Positions 12,068 through 23,218 of a stretch of 64,000 bases of DNA are shown piece by piece. The stretch is from the NCBI GenBank assembly GCA_010093705.1, contig MU006122.1, positions 30,434 to 94,433 of the forward strand, given 5' to 3'. Within the stretch, counting starts at the first letter, position 1. Each line of letters begins with the position of its first letter. The position numbers were made by a program, and so were the translations under genes. The notes below the pieces were generated by a model, which saw nothing but the letters and a program-made list of their open reading frames with translations, was not told where the DNA came from and ran no database searches. This stretch comes from Patellaria atrata CBS 101060 (taxonomy: Eukaryota > Ascomycota > Dothideomycetes > Patellariales > Patellariaceae).

Positions 12068-14036
12068 CTAACCCATGATCGTTTGCCAGTGGTTATCAAA
12101 CATAACATTGATCCAAAATACATCCTCTTCGCCGTTGTCGAGACGGCGCCAGACCTCTTTGATTAATACTAGCATCTGGCGGAGGGGTTCCGCCGGTAGT
12201 TTTCGACAAAACTCTCTTAGCCGTCCTTCCACAAATCGCCGTGCATACGAGACCTTAGAATCGTTTGCATGGAAATCATAATAGTCCAATGAGGCCACAT
12301 ATCTCAATTCAGAAGATGCAGTTACTAGAAGAATTGGTTGAAGGCAGCATGTCCCGGAGGATAGGGGCAAGCTTTCGAGGGTTTTCAGTATATATATCGC
12401 GAAGGAGTTGACCCAAATTTGCATATCGAGGGGACTATCATTACAGTCAGGGGCAAACTGTGGTAGTCCATACGTGCAACGCCTTTCATCAATTTCACTC
12501 CCCGAACCAAGGCGTTGCCTGAGAATTTGTGGGAAAATACGATAGATCTCCAAAAGCCCCGCGCACCGGTAAGCTTCCCCAATAGTAATAAAGTGTTTCT
12601 TCGCTGTGTTCTCATCCCCTGGGTCAATCAGATCATCTAGCGTAGGTAATTCAAGTTCCAGAAGCTGTTGTTCCAGCGCGGTAGCCCAAACGAGTTCCAC
12701 GTCATCATTCAGTGATATATAATCGCATGCACGATTCCTATTCAATCGCTGCTGACGCACAAGGCGTCCAACTTCAGCGAACAGCATCTGAGTTCTTGGA
12801 CACACGCCTGTCCAGGGGTGTGGAAGGATTTTATCCTTCGGTTCGTTGGAGTCCTTGCATCTACTCAGGTTACCAACACCCAACCAGGGATCCCAAACAT
12901 ATGTGCAAGATTCCTGAGAAACGAACCCCAACAACATTTCCCAATAAATTAGACTCTCTTTAAAGAATTGGTTATGTCGTTGGGTTGTTTTTTTCGTCTG
13001 AGGGCCTATTCGAGTAAGTTTAGGGTAAATGAGATTTCTCGCCGCATGAAGATGTGCTAGTCCAAGATCTCTGCAATCGTGCCAGGCCGCAGAAAGCCCC
13101 AGCAGCAATATAGCCAATAGTATTCTGTCATTAGGTTGTTTTTCCGTTTCAACTCGTCGTAGTTCCTCATACAAACATGAATATGCACTTTGTTGGAGCT
13201 TGAGCCCGCGAAGTTTCATATGAGGGAATATGTTGGCCAGTTGTGCGGCGGCCATGCTCTGTATAGCATAGTAGATCGAGGGCGTTTCCTGCCATATCTG
13301 ACCAACAGATACTCGAAAAGGGTTTAGAGTTCCGTCATAGGAGGAGAAAACAATGCATACTTCTTTGAAATAATGTTCCACCAGATTTGTTCCAGGTCCA
13401 TGTAAAGGTCGGCGGGGATCAAAACGTATTCCAGAAGCCGGGATATGCCAATCAGATGCGTCCGTACGAGCTCTCATATCAGCCTTAAGCTGATCCACAT
13501 ATCCCTTGCTACCGTTTGAGTTGCTACTGTCATTGTCGGCATGAATCTCCTTTGGGGGAATATAGCGATTGTTATGTGCCGGGAGACACCGCGTTCCAGT
13601 GTTAGGACCTATATTCGAGTTTGCTGCAAAATTTCCGGTCATGCTTCCCTCAGCTATCCTGAATGCTTCAGCCACTGATGGGTGAGGAAAGCTTGATCCC
13701 GCAACCTCCCTCTCATCTCTAATACCCCTGAATGGAGATCTCTGTGACTCGGGGTAGGATGTTAACAGTTCATATTTTGTTGACCATTTCAGCGACTTCT
13801 TGTATCCTGGGCAAGTTATGTCGCGGGTTAAACAATTTGTACAGGAGGGCTTAGTTTCATCGCATTTGAGCTATTCACTCATCAGTGTTCATAAATACCT
13901 TCAAAACGATATCAGGCGCTCTCACCCGCTTATCCTTACAATGCAGACAGCCGTTGCGGGACTTTGCCAGTCTCCGGGCATTATGTGATGTGTAGCTAGT
14001 GTCTTTGTCCGCTACCGCAGAATACACACGTACCAT
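12068..14036 (-). CDS. Zn2Cys6 transcription factor with fungal-specific regulatory domain
   Basis: Two exons (14036-13926 and 13870-12068) give 637 residues. The intron splits the zinc cluster after KDKR. Joined, cysteines at about residues 30, 33, 40, 47, 50 and 57 fit C-x2-C-x6-C-x6-C-x2-C-x6-C exactly, followed by a basic stretch (GYKKSLKWSTKYE). The remaining 550 residues look like the alpha-helical Fungal_trans_2 type regulatory domain (LVEHYFKEVC, LLLGLSAAWHDCRDLGLAHLHAARNL, ...YEMLL-type helices). It would be a nuclear DNA-binding regulator; target genes are unknown. It occupies the APN2-SLA2 interval in place of a mating-type gene. The start at 14036 is the only ATG in frame before the zinc cluster. 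Function beyond the family is not inferred. Confidence 0.9.
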
Positions 14037-15445
14037 TTTGGCCGATTAGAGTGTGACCTGATGAGAAGACAATTGCCTTATATATCGCAGTCTCCAAGTC
14101 TGGAGACGATACCTCAGATACTCGAACTACAGATCAGGCGTCGACGCGGGTTTGATATTTTTCCTAAATAAAGTGATCTTGCCGTGATCAATATTAAATA
14201 GTCGCACCGGATCAGCATTTATTATTTTGCGGGAATTGGTCGATAAAAGTTTCACGAGATACTCCAGTATCATGCTGTAGTTCAACCAGACTAGATCTAG
14301 AACTAAAACGGGGTAGTTCTATAGAACTGAGATCCGGTTAGAAATCTCTGCTACGTTGTCGAACCCCTCGTTACTTCAGGACCAACTGGATGATCCTCAT
14401 TACATAAAGGAAATCAAACAATGATACTATTCGTGCGACTTTACCTATGATCTTACAAAAACTGCCTATACCTCCTCGCGACGTTGAATTTGTTCCGAAT
14501 TCGGCGAGAGCGTACAGCAAATACATAGCAGGTACTGTACAGTACAACATAGTTCTTTGCTCTTCATGTCATTTTATAGATTGTGCTCCTTTCGTGGTAC
14601 TCCCGATCTTAGAGAAAACGATGGAGTTGTGATCAACTCCTTACAGACCGTAAATCGATAATGTACACTTCTTGCTACTCATACAGCACACGTTACTCGT
14701 CCAACTCCCTCGGAAGCGACCAGGCACTCTGTTACCATCAGTATGCCTCAACCTGTATACTAGGCTAAAAATTGGTGTCAGAGCTGTCAGGTCCGATGTG
14801 TAATAGATATGCATAGTCAATTTAACTAAATTAGTTGTCCGGTTCAGGTAATTCCTAAGGCCTCGGCTCTCTGCTGCAATAAAGATTAGGACGATTAGAA
14901 AATGAGGGTAAGGGATGGATATCTTGTTGGAACACTAGACGGTAAAGCTCTTTGTTTATCTCTCAACAACCAAAAGGGTCAACCTTAGCAGCGTACGACT
15001 CATGGTTACTATAGTCCTCTGGGCCCTCTGGGGAGTCCGTTACTACTAAACATAAGGTACATCGTGAGACATATTATGAAGTATTTGACAACCCGAAAAA
15101 GCGTCACATATTGAGTAATATGCGGGTATGCAAACGTCAAGACCAGCTGTAGTGTGGTGTAGAGTCGACACATACCGCTATTCCTCTAATTCAGAAATGA
15201 CGTTCTCTATTAACCTATGCTTAGCTTGGTTCACGACGTTAAGAACACCCATAGTTCGATATGCAAGAAATATAACGGTCATAGCCACGTTCTTGACCAT
15301 AAGTTCCATTATTTACATGTTCGCGATAAGAATCAACAGTAAGCGGCTCCTATAAACGTAAAATGTGGTGTTGGAGTATATTTAAGGAAAGAGATTTCGT
15401 GAAAGACAAGTGTAGACTTTCACCTGCACGTCTGCAAGTAGCGCC
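14037..15445. other. Gene-free part of the APN2-SLA2 interval (expected MAT position)
   Basis: 1.4 kb between the regulator's start and the SLA2 stop. I looked on both strands for an HMG box (PRPxNAxxxYR-like) or an alpha box and found neither; the longest ORFs are 60-75 codons without domains. Several copies of the GTACTGTACAGTAC-type palindrome occur (for example 14531-14545). It must contain the promoter of the Zn2Cys6 gene. Confidence 0.6.
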
Positions 15446-18400
15446 TTATTCTTCTTGATAGGAGATTTTGCGCATCTCACCGAGCCTTTGTCGTGCTTGA
15501 GCAAGACTATTCTCCAACTGTAAAATCTCGACCTAAAGGAAAATTGTTTTAGTAGGAATACAAGTTGCGCAGGAACGAGTGCGGAATAGCGTAGCGGGAG
15601 ATATACCTGTTGCTCCATCTGTCTAACCTTAAACTCATGGTCACTGAGTTTACTGTAGTCCACAACCTCGTTCTCGTCTCTATTTCTCTGTGCAATGATA
15701 TCTTGCACCTGGCGTACGAGTGCGCGACAAGCGAATGTAACAGCTTTGCTGGCGCCCTCCAGTCGATCTTGGGTCTTGCTCATGAAAGAAGCTTTAACAC
15801 GACTGGCGGCAACTAACTGCGCGGTGCTGGCAGCAACGTCATTGCTGGCTACTATCAACTGCTCTGGAGAATTGCGGCCGCTTATCACACCATCGGCCGT
15901 TTCAATCAAGGTGTTGGTGGAACTAGCAACAGCTTTGGCTGCACTGATCAATCCCTCCGTCCAGCGATTATGTTTTTTGTAGAATGCGGTCTTGGACGAT
16001 GTGCCACGCCCCTCACGGACGATTTCTTGCTGTGATGCTGTAGCGGCTTTGATCAGTTGCGCAATTGCGTTTGTGACGGCAATAGCAGCTTCCAATATAG
16101 AACTAAGACATGCAATTAGATAACGGCGGCTTAGGTGATGGATGGCTGACTTACTCATGTATTCGAAGTTCGTACGTCGAGTATGAATCCCTTGGCTTGT
16201 TCATCAACTTCGTCAGTTTCTCCGTTGCTGCTTCAATAGCCTTTGCAGCGTTGGTCATTTCCCGGTCAACGAGATCGCCCAAGTCCCCCTGGGCTGAGGT
16301 GATCTTGCTCTTAGGCGCGAACGCATCCGCAAGCTTGGAAAGCTTCTGAAGATTGACTTGCACCTCATTGTTGTTATTGATTACGACATCCGTTTTCTGT
16401 ATATCCTCTAAGCCGTCCAATCGAAATGATTGCAGAGCACGGAAGAAGTTCACAGTAGACTGTGCCGAATGTCTCGCTGCATTTATCAGTTGATCGGCTT
16501 TCTTCTCATCAGAGGCAAAGCGCGTAAGGCCTTTAGTATTGCTAAGAACGTCTGCAACAGAACCAGAAAAGGTATTGACGGTCCTGATGATTTCCGCGTG
16601 AGTGCTATTCGGGCCATCGGCGATGAAGTTATTGAAAGCAGTAGAGAATTCCATAGCAGTAGTCGATGCTTTTTCTATCTGGGATAATACATACGGTCCC
16701 GAAGCATTCTGATTACCAGCTTGCATCGAAGAGTCGAGTTCGTATAATGCATCGTCTACGCGCTGCACACCACTTTGCAGCACTGAATCAACAATATCGT
16801 TTATTTTACGAAGATTATCTGTAACCATAGTATCAATATGGCCATCCAATGCATTATCAGTCTCCTGATGAGTTTGTTTCAGTTCATTAAGTTCAATCAG
16901 CGTTTGGTCCATGCCGGCTTTGAATATTTCTAGTTCTTCTTCCTTCTCACGTAATTGGCGTTCGAGGTCAGAATCACCTTCTCGGTATTTCATCGATATG
17001 TCATCCAATGCCCGTGTTTTACTTCGTAAAGATTCTTCTAGATCGGCAATTTCTCTGTTATGCCTTGATAACATGGCAGATAGCTCAGAGCCTTTGGCCC
17101 GTTCCGCGTTCTCTGCTTTGTCGAGTGCAAAACGTAATTCTCGCTTCAGCTTCTCTAATTCCTCACGGTGGCCACCTGTCGTCCGGTCTCTATCGTGTAA
17201 CGCTCTATCCCGTTCTCTGATCATATCGGCGAGCTCTAGATTCTTCGTCTTGAGTTCCCGCTCAAGTTTCTCTCGTCGGTCGATCGCTTCTTGTGCTGAT
17301 GCGGCTTTCAACTGGATTGACTTGAACTTCTGTAGTAGTTCGAGATGCTCGTGCCTTAACTGCGAATATAACTTAGCGAGCGCCTCATACTTTGTCCTCC
17401 AAGTGTTCAGTTGCTCCTGTAGAGCTCTAATTTGATCATCTTTTGACTGTGACTGCTGCGCAAAATTACTATTCAACTGCTGTAGCTCCGTTTCCAAAGC
17501 TTTCATTCGTTGATCGTATTGCTGCAACATTAATTGATCAGTCTGATATTGCGCCTTAGCAGCAAGATTTTCGCGCTCCAGCTCAGCTAATCGTCCTTGA
17601 GTCTGCTGTTGGTATTGTTCACGCAGTAACTGCTCTTGTGCTAGTCGTTGCTGTTCCGCTTGCAATCTTTGTTGCTCTTCGAACTCACTCTGTGCTTTGA
17701 GAGCAGCTTGTTGTTGCTGTAACTGTGCAGCCGCCCATTGTTCCTGTAGTCTTCTCTGTTCTTCCGCGTATTCATCTTGTTGCCTTTTCTGCTCATTTTT
17801 CCAGAACTCATTGATTGGTTCCGGGTCGACTGACGCAGTCCGCGGAGGCGTCGGTACGGTGACCGATTGTTCAAGTTCTTTCGCAGGTCGAGCTGGCAAT
17901 GCCGGTCGGTCTTCATCATCGGAGAGAAGGTTCGGAGGTTCTTGCGGTAGTTTGGGCACAGTAATTAGACTCGTAAGGTATCTCAGGTTTGAACATTCAT
18001 AATAGAACTTGACTAATCTGTAATGTTGAGCATCGTACCGTCCTCGAAGCGGTGATAGAGCTTCGTCATCACCAAGCGCTATGTTCTGTTAGCGATGATT
18101 TGGGTAGCAAGAAGGCGGTAATTACTTGTATGCATAGCTCTCAGCATGCTCGTGATAAACTTGTAGATACCATAACTTTCTTGAACTAGCGGTACCAGTG
18201 CCGAAATCCTGCATTCATTGTTCGCACCAGATCTAAAGTGAGAGAATATCAACTTTTGGAAGTTTTCAATCTGATCCTGAAGCGTCATTAAATCTGATAT
18301 TGTTTCATACCTAAAACGGTGTCAGTATTCTATGACTCGTCTTGACGAACCGAGATACACACCCTTCGTTAGGATCGTTGATCGACTTGAGACTGATGTA

Positions 18401-19168
18401 TTCTTCATACTCGAAAGTGCCTTTTCTGGTATAAGCAGATGAGAAGCACGATCTCCCGGGATGTCTTACCGTTGAATTCAGGATGCTGTTTGTGGAACGA
18501 GAGCTTGGCTAGCAAGAAGAAGATGTACTCTTGTATAAGAGGTCCATAGCCTATAATTTCGAGTCAGGGGGTCCTATTCGCACCAATATGATAGGAAGTT
18601 ATGCGCACCGCGAAGCCCATCACCTCCTGCAACACCACGAGTTAGGCTTTCCAACCAGCTGGTATTTGCCTGCGCTTCCCTCAATGCGATCGGGTGACCC
18701 TCTTGTAGGACTTTATGTACGGTGATTAAGGCCTTAAATGTTTGAACCTCGTCGGCGAGGATTGGTTGGCTACGTGTACCTATGTTAGCGCTGGAGGTTG
18801 ATCACAGCAAATCACTGATACTGACACTTTCATGCCCGCCCAGAACGACTGAGAGGATTTATGATCCCATGTATATACAATAGCAGCCCTAACATGTTTC
18901 CCTATCCCAAATAAGCTTTGTCCGCTGAGTTCAGTGAGAGAGAAGGAAGGTGATGGTACGTTTAGGTGCTGTTTCTTCTACAATGAATTTAGTGACGTGT
19001 TGAACTAAGGGAAATGGAAGGTCAAGTACCTATACTGGTGGCCTTCTTAATATTTATAGCAAGTTCCGATTCCTGCCTGAGTGTGTTCAGTATGTCATAA
19101 TCCAGCCGTAGTACTTAAGATGCGTACTTTCCCATATCCACGTTACGCGTGGAACCATACATAGCCAT
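15446..19168 (-). CDS. SLA2: Endocytic adaptor Sla2/End4 (HIP1R family: ANTH, coiled coil, I/LWEQ)
   Basis: Eleven exons join in frame: 19168-19128, 19076-19030, 18977-18960, 18901-18826, 18769-18609, 18550-18470, 18420-18363, 18310-18126, 18078-16155, 16102-15607 and 15532-15446, giving 1057 residues. The N-terminus is an ANTH domain (LAINIKKATS, HVRAAIVYTWDHKSSQSFW, ALITVHKVLQEGHPI). A Gln/Glu-rich coiled coil covers about 280-600 (ERENLAAKAQYQ region). The C-terminus is a talin-like I/LWEQ actin-binding module. The third exon is just 18 bp and encodes EETAPK. Sla2 links the clathrin coat and PIP2-containing membrane to actin during endocytosis and polar growth. SLA2 is the classic second flank of the ascomycete MAT locus. 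The exon 1 start (MAMYGSTRNVDMG) is less certain than the rest. Confidence 0.95.
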
Positions 19169-21082
19169 GACGAATGCGGAAAGACGAGTTACCGCGCTGA
19201 GATGGTAAGCTCTCTAAGGAAAAAATACAAATCCTGGTAATAAACCCAGAGATACGAGAAAATGTAAAAGTGTGCAAGCTCCTGAAACTTGATGATTCTT
19301 CTGCCTTTGAGCTTGTGAAAGTGTGACGCTTACGGTACATGTTGTCTTGGCATTGAGCTATATGGTGCACATTACTACCAAAGGTATATTGTTTCTTCTC
19401 CTCTATTCTGGCCTATAATCTTTATAGTTCTACTACTTATTGCTATCTACTATACAGTAAGGCTATAAAAGTATTACTCTCCGCTGGTACTTAACCTTCC
19501 TAATACTCAAGACATAGGTACGACTATTATAACAGCCTAAAATACATATCTCACGGTCAAATCCAGTAGAGAGTAGAAAGAAAACAATACTGGGCTCTCC
19601 TTTAATATATATACTTGATAATTTTGCTCTTATTCTTTTCTCCCCTTTCTTTCTCCCCTTTCTTCTTTGCAGCTCGAGAAGCATCTAGATACCGCTGTGA
19701 AGACGCTCTCCCCCGAAGGCATGTAGACTCTGTTAAGAATAAACAGCGTATGATCTGCAAGCTTTAATTCTAAATCTTCCATTTGTCTTCCACATATCGG
19801 TTTGGAGAGAGGGTGAAATCAATTACTCCCTAGGGGTATATATTATTTAAGATTGGCCACTGAAGCAAAAGACCGACCTCAATGCCGAGTAGTACGACTT
19901 ATATCTAACAATCGGGAACTTGAAATAGAAACTTGTGGACACAATGCTTACCTTAGCTTGCGATAGGCGGTCCATTGTTCCTGGCATATATCTTCAGCTG
20001 TAATGTATGAATGAACCAGGTATGCCTTTAGCTAAAATGCATGTAGAAAAGGTATATACCTCCAGGTATTCTATATATCGTGGTGGAATACGGGAAGCTA
20101 TATGTATTATTCGTAGAATACGTGCTAGCAGTAACATTATAAAACCACACCTCAGTTATAGCGCTATAAACCCTAGAAAACACGTATTGGATGGTAACCA
20201 TGCAGCTGCCATTCCAAAGACCCCCTCCCCCTCCTCGCTAAGGTATACATCCAGCCATGGTTATTGTAACGTTGGATATACCTTACCGTGTTACGTATGT
20301 ATACACTAAAGAGCCCTGGATAATGCCTTGTAAACAAACCCTGTGGACCCCATTTGTTCTTCGTGGGGTTGGCACGCTAGAAGCACCGACCGATGCGACC
20401 ACACGAACCGCTGTGGAGGTACCTTAGCCAAAGCTATCCACAAGCTCAGTATCGAGCTATGAAAAGAAGAAAACAAGAAGAGGAGAGAAGGAGAAGAGGA
20501 ATATAAACCCCTGAAGAGTAGGTAGTCCTATTCCGGGCCGACTTCGGCTATTTCCCAGCCAATATAGGCCAGAAGCATGAGGAAAAATGCCGTAGTTCTC
20601 CCAGACTTATGCGTAGTAACCAAAATTGCCGGTGCTGACATGTCCTGGTGTGTCTCTTAGTCTTGCTTACTATCCCAGCCAACTCAGGCGTACTCTGTAA
20701 TCATAATATGCAAGATGGCAAGCTTGATGGGAGTGTGCATTAACCCCGTTGACAGCAAAACTTTCTAGGACTTATCTCCCGTCTTCATGCCTAAAGGATT
20801 CTTTCCTCCTTACCAGCACTTCCAACACAGTTCACTTTGCGTTCATCTCGAGCTAAGGGTTCGTCTTTCAACCCCCAACTAAGGTTTGCATAGCTTTGAG
20901 AGAGGAGATTCTACAAGACGTAAAAGGAAAGAGAAGGGGAAAACTAGAAAGCATGAAATAACTGAGGCTACCGGAAGCAGACTTACACTTTCTACCTGCC
21001 AAACCATGTGGATCTCAATATCCAAAGTCCCATACTTGCACTGCTAATATCAGAAAGCGCCTTGAAACCGACCAGTCACCGT
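19169..21082. other. Gene-poor interval upstream of SLA2
   Basis: 1.9 kb without a supportable gene. It contains pyrimidine-rich and AT-rich stretches (around 19640-19670) and an ORF of 100 codons at 20007-20309 with no domain. Part could be decayed mobile DNA, but no terminal repeats or coding remnants could be proven. Confidence 0.5.
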
Positions 21083-21403
21083 ATGCAGACAGCTTCTCTC
21101 GCCGTTGATACCCCTGTATTCCAACTCCGCTTGCGAGCTTTCCCCAAGCATATCGAGTCTACCAAAAGATGGGACATCTATCATCTGCAGAATCGCTTAC
21201 TTGGACCAAAGAAGTTACCCTCATGCGGGTTTTGGGGCAACATCCATGAAGACAGACTCACCGTAAGTCCTCCATATGCCTACCTCTGAAATTTCCTGAC
21301 GGCTACATCACTACAGGAAGTATTGCTTCTCAAGACCCCAGATGATATGGAACAAATAAGCTGGAGCCACACCAGACTCGTCTACGCGTACAGCGGTAAA
21401 CTT
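21083..21403 (+). CDS. Hypothetical protein fragment, two exons recognised
   Basis: From ATG 21083 an open frame reads MQTASLAVDTPVFQLRLRAF and continues to HEDRLT, where a good donor (GTAAGT) occurs at about 21262. Joining to the acceptor CTACAG at about 21317 keeps the frame open through EVLLLKTPDDMEQISWSHTR to LVYAYS, where another donor-like GTAAAC occurs near 21395. Composition and the fit of frame across the intron suggest real coding sequence. I could not place the remaining exon(s); a segment ending GVFLATV before a TAG near 21800 is one candidate. No family is recognised. It could equally be a decayed gene. Confidence 0.35.
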
Positions 21404-22254
21404 GCCTCATTAGCAATATCTTCTATCAAGGTTGACCAGATCCGAGTGACAAGCTTCTTGAACATGCATACAGTATGTCACGGATGACTTGCCAAGGGAA
21501 AGCTGATTGCCTTGTTCTCGTACATGTACATAACAGGGCGTACGTCGCCATCCTGTATGTCTCTTCCCACAAGATCACTTCACCATCCTAGCAAACTCTT
21601 CCTGCCATCGCGATGTCTGAGCTCGAAACTTGGCACACAGGCCACATCCAACCTTCTATACATTCCTAATCATTTTTCTAACTTTCAAACCTGGGTTTTG
21701 ATATTGACGGTGTAGTCCACGGAGACTATTGTAGCATCCAATTCCTCTCCCAGCCCATCATCGGAGTATTCCTGGCTACTGTATAGTTTCCCTGTAAGTA
21801 TTTTCGAAGGACTGTCACTTCTTTGGTCATGACGCCAGTTTAGTCGGGGCGAAGGAGAAATGATGAAGAAGGTAAGAGCTTAACTTTGTAAAATAAGGAA
21901 TAGGGGTGTTTGTGTTGCTGGTGGAATAGTTAGATATACCTGGGATTCTGCATGACAGTGTGGATGATTGATGTAATGAAGATTTCCACATCTTCATTGA
22001 ATCGGTTCTTCAGTGAATACAAAGTAGTTGATGAAATTTGTACCATATGCTTCCATTTCCCTATCCACATGGGACCAACAAAAGAACTCGAAAATAACAA
22101 TCGCCTAAACGCGCAGATAGTTTTCGTTTCACAAACAATCGGGGGTATATACAACCGCCTCATCCTCATCATCCCCGTCCTCATCATCCCCATCCTCCTC
22201 TTTATCATACCCTAATTACAAAACTCACCATTTTTTTTTAATCATCATCCCTTA

Positions 22255-23218
22255 TCATATCAACTCATCTCCTCCAGCCCTCCTACTCTCTTCGACCGCC
22301 CTCCACACCTCACCCTCGTCGAACACGGGACCTTGCCCATTACACCTCGCCACCCGTTTTAGCCGCTCCGTCACATCCCCGATATCCACAAGGCCCTGCT
22401 TGACCAGCGGATGGGCCTGAATCAGATCCCACGTCGCGCCGGCGGGTAGCATACTCCCGGCAACGTCCCATCCATTCCCATTCCGCATGCTCGAACTACC
22501 CGACCTTGTCAATCCCGCGGTCGTTGCCGTGTAAGCCTCGGGCGGCGTGGTGGGGGATGGGGGGAGAGATAAAGTGGAGGAAGTCGCGCGTAAGATCTCG
22601 TTCTCGGTGGTTGCGCGTTGGAGGGCGAGTTTGAGGCGCTCGTTGTCGGATTGGAGAGAGGAGGCGCTAGATTCGAGAGCGGAGAGCTTGGCCTCGAGGT
22701 CTTTTACGTGGCGTTCTTTGCGTTCGCGAAATGCTCGTTGTCTATTTCACCCTTATCCTCAGCATTGAAGTTAAATTATACGAGATTCACAGGAGGAGAA
22801 GAGGGAGGGAGGGGCTTACGCGGCTCTATTCTGGGCCTTTCGTCGGCTCTGGGCGGGTGTGAGGGTTTCCTTCTCTTCGCTGCTTGCTCGTTGCTCTCTG
22901 TCCGCTTCTACGGGAGTGGGGTTTATGGAAGCGGTGGGGAGAGGGGTGTGAGAGCTCGAGGGCGGGGAGGCGGGTATTAGGGGCGCGGTTGTGGTGGGTG
23001 TGAAGTGGAATTGGTCGTAGGCGGTGGGGATGAATGATGTGTCAATGTGATCCTATCATGGGAATAAGGTTTAGTATGATCTATCTGATCGAAGTACAGT
23101 ACAACGATGTAATATGAGATGGGAAACTTACCTTTGGTTCTTCAGCATAGGAAGGTCCTTGTGGGAGACCCACGAACTGGAATGGTTGAGGAGAGGCGTA
23201 ATAAGAGGTGAAGTCCAT
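22255..23218 (-). CDS. Yap/AP-1-like bZIP transcription factor
   Basis: Three exons (23218-23132, 23052-22820, 22741-22255) give 268 residues. Exon 1 begins MDFTSYYASPQPFQFVGLPQ. The basic region and leucine zipper span roughly residues 95-150: RRKAQNRAAQRAFRERKERH, then heptad leucines in the following 30 residues. The second intron splits the basic region after NRAA. The NxxAQxxFR pattern of the Yap/Pap1 family is present. A short conserved-looking C-terminal block follows (MLPAGATWDLIQAHPLVKQG, then DVTERLK). The AP-1 type cysteine-rich domain (nCRD/cCRD) is not evident; a single Cys is seen (VARCNGQGP), so a direct redox sensor role is not supported. It is likely a stress- or metabolism-related nuclear regulator related to fungal Fcr3/Yap proteins. 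Confidence 0.9.

Noticed and set aside
14037-15445. Possible hidden MAT exons (HMG or alpha box) in the gap upstream of the Zn2Cys6 gene
   Set aside because: Reading all frames by eye gave no conserved motif around any candidate splice site; only short featureless frames are present.
16911-17435. 174-codon plus-strand ORF antisense to SLA2
   Set aside because: Ser-rich mirror of the Gln/Glu/Leu-rich coiled coil on the other strand; a shadow.
20007-20309. 100-codon plus-strand ORF upstream of SLA2
   Set aside because: Featureless sequence with several near-repeats of ATA-rich codons; no family.
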